Part shown: in pieces, positions 1 to 8,972 of the stretch | Position numbering within the stretch: position 1 is the first letter of the stretch | Layout: each line of letters starts with the position of its first letter | Made by a program: the position numbers and the translations under genes | The notes under the pieces: generated by a model | The model's input: the letters and a program-made list of their open reading frames with translations, nothing else | Databases searched by the model: none | What the model was told of the DNA's origin: nothing | Source: Candidatus Thiothrix putei | Lineage (GTDB): Bacteria; Pseudomonadota; Gammaproteobacteria; Thiotrichales; Thiotrichaceae | Assembly (NCBI GenBank): GCA_029972225.1 | Contig: CP124756.1 | Location: forward strand, 310,001-374,000 | Length of the DNA: 64,000 bases | Direction: 5' to 3'

Positions 1-1
1 G

Positions 2-1399
2 GCAGGCGAACTGGGTAAGCAAGTGGCGTTGGAAGTGCAGGGTGAAGATTGCGAGTTGGATCGTAACTTGCTGCAAAACATGACCGCTCCATTGGAGCAT
101 TTGATCCGCAATGCTATATCGCATGGGTTGGAAGAACCAGAAGAGCGGGAAAAGGCGGGCAAACCCCGTACTGGCAATATCACCCTGAGTATTAGCCGGG
201 ATGATGCCGAAATTGTGATCCGTTTTCGCGATGATGGGCGTGGTTTGAATCGTGAGCGTTTGCATAAACGGGCGCTGGCGATGGGCATTCTCAGTGAGGG
301 GCAGACGCTACCGGATACGGAATTGGATCGTTTGATTTTGCGCCCTGGTTTTTCCACAGCGGAAACCATTAGCCAAATTTCCGGGCGTGGTATCGGCATG
401 GATGTGGTGCATTCCGAACTCAAAGCGTTGGGGGGGAGCTTGCAAATCACTTCAACTCAGGGTGAAGGCACGGAGTTTGCTATGCATTTACCGTTCACCT
501 TGGTAGTGAACCCAGTCTTATTGGTTGAGGTGCAAGGGCAGGTGTATGCGGTGCCAATTGCAGGGGTGCAGGGGTTGGCGCGGCTATCCGGGCAGCAGAT
601 TCAGGTGGCATTACAGGAAGAGAGTGAGAAGTTAATGTTTGCAGGGGAGCCTTACGCCTTGCATCATTTAGCAGAAGTACTAGGGGGGCAACGTGTCGAG
701 CAGGTTTTTGCTGCTGATGAACGTTTTCCTGTGGTATTTATCCAGTTACAAGGGCAGTCGGTTGCATGGATCATTGATCACATTCGTGGGCGGCGCGAAG
801 TGGTGTTGCAACCCTTGGGAGTTTTGTTCAAGAGTTGCCGTTTATACTCGGCAGCGACGGTCTCCCCTGATGGTAGCGTATTCCTAGTCCCGGATATGGC
901 AGAGTTAGCACGTTTAGTGTTAGCAGATAAGCATTTGTCTAATGTACCAGCCTTAGTAGACATTTCCCCACCTGAAGAACCTGCCGGGCCACCACGGGTG
1001 TTGGTGGTGGATGATTCTATTACGGTACGCCGCGTGACGGAAAAATTTCTCCTTAGCCGCGATTACACTGTCATGACGGCAAAAGATGGGATGGAGGCGT
1101 TGGAACACATCGCTGAATTCCAGCCGAATGTGGTGTTGTTGGATATTGAAATGCCTCGCATGGATGGCTTTGAATTATTGGGGCATTTGCGGCGTGACCC
1201 GCAATGGATGCGCTTGCCGGTCATCATGATCAGTTCGCGCACGGCACAAAAACACCGTGAACACGCCGGTTCATTGGGCGCTACGGGCTTCCTCGGTAAA
1301 CCCTACCAGAACGAAGTGCTGTTGGATGCCTTGCAAGAGGTGTTAGCCACCGGACACGATGCTGACAATACACACGAGTGGGAGGATGTTCCAGCATGA
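2..1399 (+). CDS. chpA: ChpA-type hybrid chemotaxis histidine kinase/response regulator, 3' part
   Basis: The 5' end lies outside the window; the frame is open from base 2, so 465 C-terminal residues are visible. They start inside the CheA dimerisation/ATPase region. The N-box (LEHLIRNAISHGLEE), the G1 box (DDGRGLN) and the F/G2 boxes (FSTAETISQ, GRGIGMDVV) are intact. A CheW-like regulatory domain follows (about residues 170-300), then a C-terminal receiver domain (about 332-450) with the acidic pair VVDDS and the phospho-acceptor in LLDIEMPRMDG. CheA with a fused receiver is the layout of ChpA/PilL-type kinases, which control type IV pilus twitching and cAMP through PilG/PilH-like regulators. 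The stop overlaps the next gene's start as ATGA, so the two are translationally coupled. A CheA of another hybrid chemotaxis system is the alternative, because the N-terminal Hpt domains cannot be seen. Confidence 0.85.
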   Translation, partial: AGELGKQVALEVQGEDCELDRNLLQNMTAPLEHLIRNAISHGLEEPEEREKAGKPRTGNITLSISRDDAEIVIRFRDDGRGLNRERLHKRALAMGILSEGQTLPDTELDRLILRPGFSTAETISQISGRGIGMDVVHSELKALGGSLQITSTQGEGTEFAMHLPFTLVVNPVLLVEVQGQVYAVPIAGVQGLARLSGQQIQVALQEESEKLMFAGEPYALHHLAEVLGGQRVEQVFAADERFPVVFIQLQGQSVAWIIDHIRGRREVVLQPLGVLFKSCRLYSAATVSPDGSVFLVPDMAELARLVLADKHLSNVPALVDISPPEEPAGPPRVLVVDDSITVRRVTEKFLLSRDYTVMTAKDGMEALEHIAEFQPNVVLLDIEMPRMDGFELLGHLRRDPQWMRLPVIMISSRTAQKHREHAGSLGATGFLGKPYQNEVLLDALQEVLATGHDADNTHEWEDVPA

Positions 1400-1893
1400 A
1401 CCCTGTACAACAACCAGCAATTAAAAGCCTGATTGTGCGGCTGCATAAGGGTAGTCTGATTTTACCGGTCAATTTGATGGCGGAATTGGTGACGGGGGGG
1501 GAACTCACCCCTTCGGAACATCCGGGTGTTGAAGGCTGGTTGCAGTGGCGTAACCGGCAAATTCCAGTGGTGTCATTGGAATCACTGTGTATGCAGGAAG
1601 AGGCGGGGGAGTCTGACGAGGGCAAGTGCCTGATTTTGCATACGGTATCCGCTTTGCCCAGTTTACCGTTTATTGCTTTGCGGGTTCAGGGGGGCTTGAA
1701 TACCCTGGATATTTTGCCCGATACCTTGCGAGACGATCACAGCGGTAATGTACAGCGTTGCCCCTATGTGGCGCGTCAGGTGCGTGCTTCGCATTTACTG
1801 TGTTTTATTCCCGATTTGCCTGCAATTGAAGCCGTTCTGGCGGAGGTCTTGCAATTGACAGAGGAACAGTCTGAATCCGCCTTGTTAGAGTAG
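1396..1893 (+). CDS. CheW-domain chemotaxis adaptor protein (ChpC-like)
   Basis: A 165-residue protein made of one CheW-type domain: short beta strands such as SLILPVNLMAELV near the N terminus and VEGWLQWRNRQIPVVSLE in the middle match the fold that couples receptors to CheA. I start it at the ATG that overlaps the chpA stop (ATGA), because the in-frame GTG 18 bases upstream lies well inside chpA. Position directly after a ChpA-type kinase parallels ChpC or PilI in type IV pilus chemosensory clusters. Its last 9 bases overlap the end of the convergent gene on the other strand. The family call is strong; which receptor it serves is not visible. Confidence 0.8.
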   Translation: MNPVQQPAIKSLIVRLHKGSLILPVNLMAELVTGGELTPSEHPGVEGWLQWRNRQIPVVSLESLCMQEEAGESDEGKCLILHTVSALPSLPFIALRVQGGLNTLDILPDTLRDDHSGNVQRCPYVARQVRASHLLCFIPDLPAIEAVLAEVLQLTEEQSESALLE

Positions 1894-2373
1894 TACCAAG
1901 CCTAATACGACCACCAGCATGAAGGTCATGGTAATCGCGGTGCTCATGGTGTTTTGATGCAGCATCCGATCCATAAAGACGCTTTTCTCTGCCACATTGC
2001 GCATGAGTTCAACACGCTGTTTGACAGGGAAGGTTTCGGGCTTTTCAAAGTTGGCGTTGCCTCCTTTGAGGTTGATCAGCGGGACTAACATATTGATATG
2101 GATGTGTGCTTGAATCGCATCTTGTGTGGGGCCATCATAGTTCAATAGCCAAGGAGCAGCATATTCAAATGCTTCCATGATGAAGGTATCCCGCATTTTT
2201 TCCTGACTCGCCTTGATAATGGCGCGGTTACGTTCTAGCCCTTTGAGTAAATCGTCTAGTGACATCATGGGCATAGGTGCGGATATGTGTACGTAATAAT
2301 CCCGCCCACGGATATTTACCTTAACAGTTCCAGCGTAATTACTGGGTTCAGTGTCTTTTTTTTCGTCAGCCAT
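1885..2373 (-). CDS. Unrecognised tail-anchored membrane protein
   Basis: About 162 residues with no recognised domain. The N terminus is polar and charged, the middle is soluble and probably helical, and the last ~20 residues are a single hydrophobic segment (TFMLVVVLGLVLL) ending at the C terminus, the layout of a tail-anchored inner-membrane protein. There is no signal peptide. The start is ambiguous: an ATG at 2373 overlaps the apaH stop by 8 bases (ATGGCTGA), which suggests coupling to apaH; a GTG 9 bases further upstream is also possible. It converges with the cheW gene, overlapping it by 9 bases. No function is inferred. Confidence 0.65.
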   Translation of the reverse strand: MADEKKDTEPSNYAGTVKVNIRGRDYYVHISAPMPMMSLDDLLKGLERNRAIIKASQEKMRDTFIMEAFEYAAPWLLNYDGPTQDAIQAHIHINMLVPLINLKGGNANFEKPETFPVKQRVELMRNVAEKSVFMDRMLHQNTMSTAITMTFMLVVVLGLVLL

Positions 2374-3202
2374 AGTCGTCACATTGAATGGAAATCAGTT
2401 GTTGGTTTTTTGTATCGATTCTAATGGCGCTGAGTTGACCGCCCCATACACAGCCCGTATCCAGCGCAATGACATAATTGTCATTATAGTACCTCAAAGT
2501 AGACCAATGTCCAAATAAGACGGTCAAGCCCAGTGCTTGCTTTGTTGGATATTTAAACCAGGGAATAAGTTCCGTACTGATGAGTGGGCTGGATTGATGG
2601 GGTTCAAGGGGGTTGCCTTTGGCTTGGAATTCGAGGCTACCATCCGGGCGACAATAACGCATTCGGGTAAAGGCATTGAGGATATAACGCTGGCGATCAT
2701 GCTTGGTAGCTGCTGGATTCCAAGTATCCGGTTGGTCGCCATAGACGTGTGCAAGCCAGTCAGCAACGGTTGGACTACGGAGTTCCCTTTCAATTTCGCG
2801 AGCGCAGGTTTGGGCTGTTGTCAAATCCCATTGCGGGGGGATACCTGCATGGCTGATAGCGTACCCTAAGGTTGTATCCACGTGTAGCAGGGGGCGTTGC
2901 GTTAACCAAGTTATCAATTCGGGATAGTCAGGTGCTTCTAACAAGGTTTTCAGGCTTTTGTGTGGTTTGCGCAGCCCGTGGTGTGCTGCAATCAAGCTGA
3001 TGTCATGGTTGCCCAGAATACAAATGGCAGCATCACGTAATGAGCGCACGAAACGCAAGGTTTCGAGGGATTGTTTGCCGCGATTTACCAAGTCACCGGC
3101 AAACCATAGCGTATCTTGCCGAGGGTCGAAGCGCAGCTTGTCCAAGAGGCGCATGAGAGGGTCGTAACACCCTTGTAAATCACCAATTGCGTAGGTAGCC
3201 AT
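2366..3202 (-). CDS. apaH: Symmetrical bis(5'-nucleosyl)-tetraphosphatase ApaH
   Basis: 278 residues, the usual size of ApaH, which hydrolyses Ap4A to two ADP in the cytoplasm. The calcineurin-like metal-binding blocks are in order: GDLQGCYDPL at the N terminus, FAGDLVNRG around residue 35, ILGNHD around 65, and later HAGIPP and FGHWSTL. The ATG at 3202 has a good ribosome site (GGAGAA); the longer in-frame extension upstream runs into the terminator of the preceding gene and was not used. It overlaps the tail-anchored unknown downstream, so the two are probably co-transcribed. Confidence 0.95.
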   Translation of the reverse strand: MATYAIGDLQGCYDPLMRLLDKLRFDPRQDTLWFAGDLVNRGKQSLETLRFVRSLRDAAICILGNHDISLIAAHHGLRKPHKSLKTLLEAPDYPELITWLTQRPLLHVDTTLGYAISHAGIPPQWDLTTAQTCAREIERELRSPTVADWLAHVYGDQPDTWNPAATKHDRQRYILNAFTRMRYCRPDGSLEFQAKGNPLEPHQSSPLISTELIPWFKYPTKQALGLTVLFGHWSTLRYYNDNYVIALDTGCVWGGQLSAIRIDTKNQQLISIQCDDYG

Positions 3203-3216
3203 AGAATTTTCTCCAA

Positions 3217-3245
3217 CAATAAAAAGGCGTCCCGAAGGACGCCTT
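3217..3245 (-). terminator. Rho-independent terminator of the BI-1 gene
   Basis: A 9-bp perfect stem (AAGGCGTCC / GGACGCCTT) with a four-base loop, followed on the minus strand by TTTTTATT. It lies 27 bases past the BI-1 stop and just before apaH, so apaH should have its own promoter or depend on read-through. Confidence 0.85.
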
Positions 3246-3272
3246 GTCAAACACGAAGGGGAGATGTCAGGC

Positions 3273-3989
3273 TTAATCGTTGCCTGTCAAGCTCATCAGG
3301 AATTGTACAATATACCAGAACATCAGGCCGACGCTGGAAAATAGCCCCAGTGATGCACCGACATGTTGATCGGTGTGGTATTCATGAACCATTTGTGACG
3401 TCTGGTACAGCATAACGGCTCCGGCAAACACAATCATAATGCCAAAGAACACCAGACCCAGCGTAAACCCAAACAAGATGCTTGCTAAGATCACGCCTAA
3501 AGCGATGAAACTGCCGACGGTGATAAACGGCGCTAAGAAGGAAAAGTTCTTACGGGTTGTAAATGCCGTGAAGGTGATCCCGCCAGCCAGCATCAAGGTC
3601 AATAAGGCTGCGCTTGGTAATACATTCGGGTTAGGGGCGAAGTTCAATGCCCCGTAAATCAATGGGGTAGAAATAACCGCAAATGCAGCCACATACAGCC
3701 CCAAGCCCGCATACTGCATTTCTTTGGAAATAGCAGAGTGCGCCCATTTGTCAGCGAGGTAAGATGCGCCCATGAACATGGCTAATACAATTAGCCAGCT
3801 CCACATGCTACCTTGCATCAATTGCATGAGCGGCTTTGCGGCTCCTGATTGGATCAGTAAGGTGGTGAGTGCGGCGTAAGCAACAATTGCCCCGCCCAAA
3901 TGCAAATACGTGCGGCGAATAAAGCCCGCTCGCTCGGTTTCACTGGCATTGGCAACCAGTGTACCGGAGTTCATGTCCAAGTATGCCAT
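3273..3989 (-). CDS. Bax inhibitor-1 (YccA/YbhL) family inner-membrane protein
   Basis: 238 residues with about seven hydrophobic segments after a polar N terminus of ~25 residues, the size and topology of bacterial BI-1 proteins. Family-like segments include LGLYVAAFAVISTPLIYGAL in the middle and LFSSVGLMFWYIVQFL at the C terminus. E. coli YccA modulates FtsH; other members are calcium-leak channels; the role here cannot be told apart. The ATG has a strong upstream GGGAGG. A terminator follows directly, so the gene is probably monocistronic. Confidence 0.88.
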   Translation of the reverse strand: MAYLDMNSGTLVANASETERAGFIRRTYLHLGGAIVAYAALTTLLIQSGAAKPLMQLMQGSMWSWLIVLAMFMGASYLADKWAHSAISKEMQYAGLGLYVAAFAVISTPLIYGALNFAPNPNVLPSAALLTLMLAGGITFTAFTTRKNFSFLAPFITVGSFIALGVILASILFGFTLGLVFFGIMIVFAGAVMLYQTSQMVHEYHTDQHVGASLGLFSSVGLMFWYIVQFLMSLTGND

Positions 3990-4037
3990 GTTAGTGCCTC
4001 CCTTGTTTTATGTCAGTCAATGATATGGCTGTTATGA

Positions 4038-4805
4038 TTACATACGAATTGCCATGGGACTAATTCCCATGCCAGATAAGGTTTGTTGCCATTTTTGTAG
4101 CATTTCTGGGGAAGAGGCTGGCCCCACGCGTACCCGAAACCACGTTGCGCCCTGGATGTTGGCTGTTTCAACCCGGCTATTGAGTCCTTTTTTCTTTAAG
4201 CGATTTTGCATATCAGCCGCTTGATCCTGCGTTTTATAGGAACCGATCTGAAGAGCATTAGCCCCGGTGATTGCAGCAGCGGGGGGGGCTTTCTTGGTTT
4301 CTGGTTTAGGCGTATCGGCTTTAGGGGTATCGACCGCAACGGTTTTTTTGTCGGCTTGCTTGGGGGGCGGAGCCGCAGCCACTGGTTTTTTAGTATCAGG
4401 GGGTTCTTTAGTGGCAGCCGCCTGTTGCTCAACTTGTACTGCGAGTGGCACGTCTATTTCCAATTGAGGCAGGACGGCGTGATAACTGAAACCGGGCGTT
4501 TCATCGGAGGGTTGATCTTGTGAGCTAAGGTTCTGTGGTGTGGATGTGCCACCATTGTCGCCTGTTGCCGTAACGTCAGTTGTACTGAGAGTGGATGTTG
4601 CGGGGTTAGTCGTATCGCCGAGGCTGGTAGTATTGAGGCCGGGTGGAGTGGTCGTGGTTGCGTCTGGGGCATTGCCTTTGTTGGCGAGTGCGTACATACC
4701 TGCACCGATCAGTAGACCAATAGCAACGCCACCCACCATCCAACCCAGACCGTATTGCCCAAAGGCACTGCCCGCTGCGGCCTGTTTTTTGAAATCTTTG
4801 GTCAT
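4038..4805 (-). CDS. SPOR-domain cell-division protein, FtsN-like
   Basis: 255 residues: a short cytoplasmic tail, one membrane segment (about residues 20-41, GWMVGGVAIGLLIGAGMYAL), a long low-complexity periplasmic linker rich in Thr, Pro, Ala and Lys, and a C-terminal SPOR domain of ~70 residues (begins ALQIGSYKTQ, contains WFRVRVGP). SPOR domains bind denuded septal glycan. This bitopic layout is that of FtsN, and it lies next to priA, as FtsN-like genes do in many gammaproteobacteria. A DedD-type SPOR protein is the alternative. Confidence 0.75.
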   Translation of the reverse strand: MTKDFKKQAAAGSAFGQYGLGWMVGGVAIGLLIGAGMYALANKGNAPDATTTTPPGLNTTSLGDTTNPATSTLSTTDVTATGDNGGTSTPQNLSSQDQPSDETPGFSYHAVLPQLEIDVPLAVQVEQQAAATKEPPDTKKPVAAAPPPKQADKKTVAVDTPKADTPKPETKKAPPAAAITGANALQIGSYKTQDQAADMQNRLKKKGLNSRVETANIQGATWFRVRVGPASSPEMLQKWQQTLSGMGISPMAIRM

Positions 4806-4893
4806 GGTGTGATGTCTCGATTGTAGAGTGTTCTATGATTATAGCGAAAACTTCAGGAATGAATCACTTATGGCTCATATTTTCAAGTGAAAT

Positions 4894-6957
4894 CTAGCTA
4901 AATTCAATGGGGTCAATATCAATCGACCAGCGTACTCCTGAACGTCCCGGTAAGGTTGTTGCTTGTTGTAGCAGTTGGTGCAATGCCGCATGGAGCGCTG
5001 CACGTTGCTGGCTGCTCAATAGCAATTGGGCACGGTAGCGGTTGGCTCGCTTTTCCAAGGGGGCTGGAATCGGTCCTAAACGTTGAATCGTAGCACTATC
5101 AATGGTCAGCAGCCGTTGGCTGATGTGTTCCAGAAATTGCAAGGCTTTCTCCATACTAGCAGTGCTGCTGGCACGGATCAGGGCTTGATAGCCAAACGGT
5201 GGGAAATGCCAGCGTTTACGGTCTTCCAGTAATTGACGCGCAAAGGGGGTGTAACCTTGCCCGACCAGTTGGTGCAACAAAGGGTGCTCCGGCTGACTGG
5301 TTTGCAGGATGACTCTGCCGGGTTTATCGGCTCGCCCGGCACGCCCCGCCACTTGCACGAGTAATTGACCTAGGCGTTCGAGAGCACGGTAATCGGTACT
5401 GAGCAGCGATTGGTCGATGTCAAGGATGACGACTAAGGTCAGGTTGGGGAAGTCGTGGCCTTTTGCCAGCATTTGTGTGCCGACCAGAATCAATGGGTCA
5501 TTGCTGCGCACGGTGCTGAGTTTGTCTTCGAGTTGGCCTTTGCGGCTGGTGCTGTCGCGGTCGATGCGTACTACTAAGGCGGTGGGAAAGGTGGTTTGTA
5601 GGGTAAGTTCCAAGCGTTCGGTACCTTGCCCTTGGGTGGTGAGTTTAGGATTTTTGCATACCGGGCATTGCAAGGGAGTGGCTTGCTCAGCACCACAATG
5701 GTGGCAGGCCAAGCGGTTGCGGCGGGCGTGCCAAGTTAGGTTGGCGCTGCAATGTTGACAACTGGCGTGCCAGCCACAGGAGGGGCAAAACAGCGTGGGG
5801 GCAAAACCCCGCCGGTTGAGAAATACCATCGCTTGTTCACCCTGCGCCAAGGTTTGGCGGATAGTTTGTAGGCTGTGGGGCGTCAGACCTGCCTGTAATT
5901 CAAACGGGCGGGTATCCTGTATTTGCAGATCAGGTTTACGGGTTGTGCCGGGGCGTTGGTTGAGGCGCACGTAATGAAAGCGTGAGGTTTGTGCATTATA
6001 CAGTGCTTCTAGTGATGGGGTGGCGGTTCCCATGACGATGGGAATGTCGAGCATCTGCGCCCGTTTAATCGCTAGGTCACGGGCGTGGTAGCGAAAACCT
6101 TCCTGTTGTTTGAGAGATGCATCATGTTCTTCGTCGATCACGATCATGGCGAGGTGAGGGGCGGGGGTAAAAATAGCCGAACGTGTGCCAATAATAATAC
6201 GGGCAGTGCCACTACGGGCTTGTAGCCACGCTTTAAGGCGCTCACCGTCACTTAAACCGGAATGCAGGCAGGCCATCGGGGTGTCGCCAAAAAAACGGGC
6301 AAAGCGTAGCAGCAATTGTGGGGTTAAGCCGATTTCGGGAACAATCACCAGCACTTGTTTACCGGCGGTAAACAGTGGCTCAATCAAGCGTAGGTAGATT
6401 TCGGTTTTGCCACTGCCCGTGATGCCGTGTAAAAGGATGGGGCGGCGTGGGGTTTGCTGATTCCATTGCTGGATACTGTGCAAACATTGCTGTTGTTCAT
6501 CCGTGAGTAGAAGTGTGTTTGGTAAGCGCTCATTGCCATCGGGGTTGGGATTGGGTTCTGCTGCGGGGTGAGTTGGGGTGACGGCTAACCATTTTTGCAA
6601 GCGACTGGATAAGGGCTTTGGTTTGCGTAAGGCGCCGGGTAATGCGGAAAAGATCACTTCACCCACCGGATGATGGTAGTAACGCGCTGCCCATTGCAAC
6701 AGTTCCAGCAAATGTGGGTCAGCCAACGGTGTAACGTCGAGGATGACTTCCACGGCTTTGAGCGTGAAACTGTCATCAGCGGCATCTGTTGCGACAGTGG
6801 CAGTGCTCATGACTAGCCCGACTGCGTACTGCTTGCCGAATGGAACGAGAACACGTGTTCCGGGCGCAGGTTGTTGCTCTGCACTTAGGGTGTAACTCAG
6901 CAAGGTACGTAGTGGGCGTGGCACTGCAACGTGGATAATGTGGCGCTCTTGATTCAT
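4894..6957 (-). CDS. priA: Primosomal protein N' (PriA helicase)
   Basis: 687 residues. An N-terminal 3' DNA-end-binding domain is followed by a superfamily 2 helicase core with Walker A LHGITGSGKTEIY (about residue 175), the DEEHD box (VIDEEHDASLKQ) and the motif ATPSLEALY. The helicase core is interrupted by a zinc-binding insertion with eight cysteines in CxxC pairs (CPSCGW, CQHC, CHHC, CPVC). PriA reloads the replisome at stalled forks. The start codon is preceded by a 346-bp intergenic region that carries DnaA-box-like sequences (see separate entry). Confidence 0.96.
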   Translation of the reverse strand: MNQERHIIHVAVPRPLRTLLSYTLSAEQQPAPGTRVLVPFGKQYAVGLVMSTATVATDAADDSFTLKAVEVILDVTPLADPHLLELLQWAARYYHHPVGEVIFSALPGALRKPKPLSSRLQKWLAVTPTHPAAEPNPNPDGNERLPNTLLLTDEQQQCLHSIQQWNQQTPRRPILLHGITGSGKTEIYLRLIEPLFTAGKQVLVIVPEIGLTPQLLLRFARFFGDTPMACLHSGLSDGERLKAWLQARSGTARIIIGTRSAIFTPAPHLAMIVIDEEHDASLKQQEGFRYHARDLAIKRAQMLDIPIVMGTATPSLEALYNAQTSRFHYVRLNQRPGTTRKPDLQIQDTRPFELQAGLTPHSLQTIRQTLAQGEQAMVFLNRRGFAPTLFCPSCGWHASCQHCSANLTWHARRNRLACHHCGAEQATPLQCPVCKNPKLTTQGQGTERLELTLQTTFPTALVVRIDRDSTSRKGQLEDKLSTVRSNDPLILVGTQMLAKGHDFPNLTLVVILDIDQSLLSTDYRALERLGQLLVQVAGRAGRADKPGRVILQTSQPEHPLLHQLVGQGYTPFARQLLEDRKRWHFPPFGYQALIRASSTASMEKALQFLEHISQRLLTIDSATIQRLGPIPAPLEKRANRYRAQLLLSSQQRAALHAALHQLLQQATTLPGRSGVRWSIDIDPIEFS

Positions 6958-7046
6958 GTCGGCAAGTTTAGCGGAATTGTGGCGTAATAGCGTATGGAAC
7001 TTACGGAAACCTTAACAACTCCTTGCTACATAAGCGGAAATTCAGG

Positions 7047-7247
7047 TTATGCACAGAACCTGTGGATAACTCTGTGGAAGAACTGCGGACAGTTACCTCT
7101 ATGCCTTGTCTGATAAGCACTTATACACTTTGATTAAAAAATAATCATTTCATTTTGTATTTTAATAATCAGTGACTTAAGTTATTTTTCTGTATCATGG
7201 TTGACAAATCTAAATGAAATATGAACATAAGGTTATGATGTGGACAA
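7047..7247. promoter_or_regulatory. Cluster of DnaA-box-like sites and AT-rich stretch upstream of priA
   Basis: The gap between priA and pntB (6958-7303) has no gene. It contains TTATGCACA at 7047-7055 (fits TTATNCACA) and a perfect inverted TTATCCACA at 7061-7069, separated by 5 bases. One-mismatch copies lie at 7121-7129 (TTATACACT) and 7239-7247 (TTGTCCACA on the minus strand). A strongly AT-rich stretch runs from about 7130 to 7200. The sequence matches are direct observation; binding by DnaA and control of priA are inference. Confidence 0.4.
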
Positions 7248-7250
7248 CTC

Positions 7251-7282
7251 ATAAAAAAGCCCGGATGAACCGGGCTTTTTTT
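7251..7282 (-). terminator. Terminator of the pnt operon
   Basis: The stem AGCCCGG / CCGGGCT with a five-base loop is flanked by an A-run on one side and a T-run on the other, so it can work in both directions. It lies 22 bases past the pntB stop. Confidence 0.88.
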
Positions 7283-7303
7283 ACGATTGTCAAGACTTGA
7301 TGT

Positions 7304-8680
7304 TCAGAGTTCTTTCATGTTGCTGATCAATTCATTAGCAACAGCCTGCCCGTCGCCATACAGCATCCGGCAGTTATCAGCGAAGAACAGATGATTTTCG
7401 ATCCCGGAAAAACCTGCTCCCTGACCACGTTTAACCACGATCACGTTTTTGGCGTAATCCGCGTTCAGAATGGGCATTCCGTAAATCGGGCTATTGGGAT
7501 CAGTCCGTGCAATTGGGTTCACCACGTCATTTGCTCCAATCACCAACGCCACATCGGCGGTGCGGAATTCTTCGTTGATTTCATCAAGGTCGTAAATGAT
7601 GTTATACGGCACGCCTGCTTCTGCCAGCAATACGTTCATATGCCCCGGCATCCGCCCCGCAACGGGGTGAATCGCAAATTTCACTGTCACGCCGCGTTCT
7701 TGCAATTGCTTGGTCATTTCCCAAATTTTGTGTTGAGCTTGCGCCACTGCCATACCGTAACCGGGTATGATAATAACCTTTTCTGCAAACGCCATCATAA
7801 TAGCAGCGTCAGGGGCTTCAATGGCTTTCATTGAGCCGCTGACTTCTTGTGCTTCACCCGTGGTTTCGCCGAAATTGCTGAACAGCACGTTGGTAATCGG
7901 GCGGTTCATCGCTTTTGCCATCAACTGTGTTAACAATGTACCCGCAGAACCCACCACAATCCCCGCAATCATCATTGCAGGGTTATCCAGTACGTAACCT
8001 TCAAAACCGACCGCAAGACCTGTGAAAGCGTTGTAGAGGGAAATAACGACGGGCATATCCGCGCCACCAATCGGCAGCGTCATCATTACGCCAAACGCCA
8101 ACGCCAGTGCAAAGAACAGGAACAGCGTAAACATGCCATAATCCGTACCGCTGGTCGCAATGCCCAGACCCATCCACACCGTGACAATAAACAGGGCTGC
8201 ATTGATACGCTGCTGATTTTTGAAACGGAATGCACCGCGTAATTGCTTTAGACCTTGCAATTTACCAAACGCAATCAATGAACCGGAGAACGCTATCGCA
8301 CCAATCAGTGCACCCGCTACGGCGAGTAATTGCACAACCGGATCCATTTCATGGTGCTTGATTAATTCCACTGCCGCAATCGCAGCCGCTGCACCACCGC
8401 CCATGCCGTTGTAGAGTGCAATCATTTGCGGCATATCGGTCATGGCTACTTCTTTGCCGGTTTTCCAAGCAATACCGCCGCCGACCGCAATCCCGATAAT
8501 GATCAGCAAATAGTTAGTGTTGACGTGCGGGTGTACGAAGGTAATCAGTGTTGCCAACACCATGCCGATACCAGCCCACACAATGCCGCGCCGTGCGGTG
8601 ACGGGCGATGCCATTTGCTTAAGGCCAAGAATGAACAGCACAGCGGCTGCCAAGTAAAAAATTTCAACAAAAAGGTTCAT
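7304..8680 (-). CDS. pntB: NAD(P) transhydrogenase subunit beta
   Basis: 458 residues: an N-terminal membrane part with about nine hydrophobic segments, then a C-terminal NADP(H)-binding domain III (from about residue 280) with the loop VIIIPGYGMAVAQAQ and the helices around KFAIHPVAGRMPGHMNVLLA and GANDVVNPIA. With the alpha subunits it forms the proton-translocating enzyme that reduces NADP+ with NADH at the expense of the proton gradient. The start lies two bases after the stop of the preceding gene, and a terminator follows. Confidence 0.96.
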   Translation of the reverse strand: MNLFVEIFYLAAAVLFILGLKQMASPVTARRGIVWAGIGMVLATLITFVHPHVNTNYLLIIIGIAVGGGIAWKTGKEVAMTDMPQMIALYNGMGGGAAAAIAAVELIKHHEMDPVVQLLAVAGALIGAIAFSGSLIAFGKLQGLKQLRGAFRFKNQQRINAALFIVTVWMGLGIATSGTDYGMFTLFLFFALALAFGVMMTLPIGGADMPVVISLYNAFTGLAVGFEGYVLDNPAMMIAGIVVGSAGTLLTQLMAKAMNRPITNVLFSNFGETTGEAQEVSGSMKAIEAPDAAIMMAFAEKVIIIPGYGMAVAQAQHKIWEMTKQLQERGVTVKFAIHPVAGRMPGHMNVLLAEAGVPYNIIYDLDEINEEFRTADVALVIGANDVVNPIARTDPNSPIYGMPILNADYAKNVIVVKRGQGAGFSGIENHLFFADNCRMLYGDGQAVANELISNMKEL

Positions 8681-8682
8681 GT

Positions 8683-8970
8683 TTATTTATCCCCTTTGCT
8701 GCTTTTGAACATTTCCAGCATCCGCTCGGTTACGACGTAACCGCCGACCGCATTGCCTGCGGCTAATACTACGGCAATGAAGCCGACCAGTTGCTCGCTG
8801 AACCCTTCGGCTTGACCCAATACGACCATTGCCCCGACCAAGACGATGCCGTGGACGAAGTTAGAACCCGACATCAACGGGGTGTGCAGGATCACCGGCA
8901 CTTTGGAAATCACTTCATAGCCGACAAACCCGGCAAGAATGAAGATGTAGATGGCGATAAAACCTTCCAT
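8683..8970 (-). CDS. pntA2: NAD(P) transhydrogenase subunit alpha, membrane part
   Basis: 95 residues with three hydrophobic segments (IAIYIFILAGFVGYEVI, the VLHTPLMSGSNFVHGIVLVG region and VGFIAVVLAAGNAVGGYVV) and a charged tail. In E. coli this is the C-terminal part of PntA; here it is a separate gene, as in Rhodospirillum rubrum (pntAB). It sits 2 bases after pntA1 and 2 bases before pntB, so the three genes form one operon. Confidence 0.94.
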   Translation of the reverse strand: MEGFIAIYIFILAGFVGYEVISKVPVILHTPLMSGSNFVHGIVLVGAMVVLGQAEGFSEQLVGFIAVVLAAGNAVGGYVVTERMLEMFKSSKGDK

Positions 8971-8972
8971 TG

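Noticed and set aside
7201..7229. TTGACA with an AACATA box as a plus-strand promoter
   Set aside because: The -10 match is poor and there is no plus-strand gene downstream; a terminator follows at once.
6958..7303. The DnaA-box cluster as the chromosomal origin
   Set aside because: No dnaA, dnaN, gidA/mnmG or parAB genes are nearby and only four box-like sites are present, so I report only a possible regulatory cluster.
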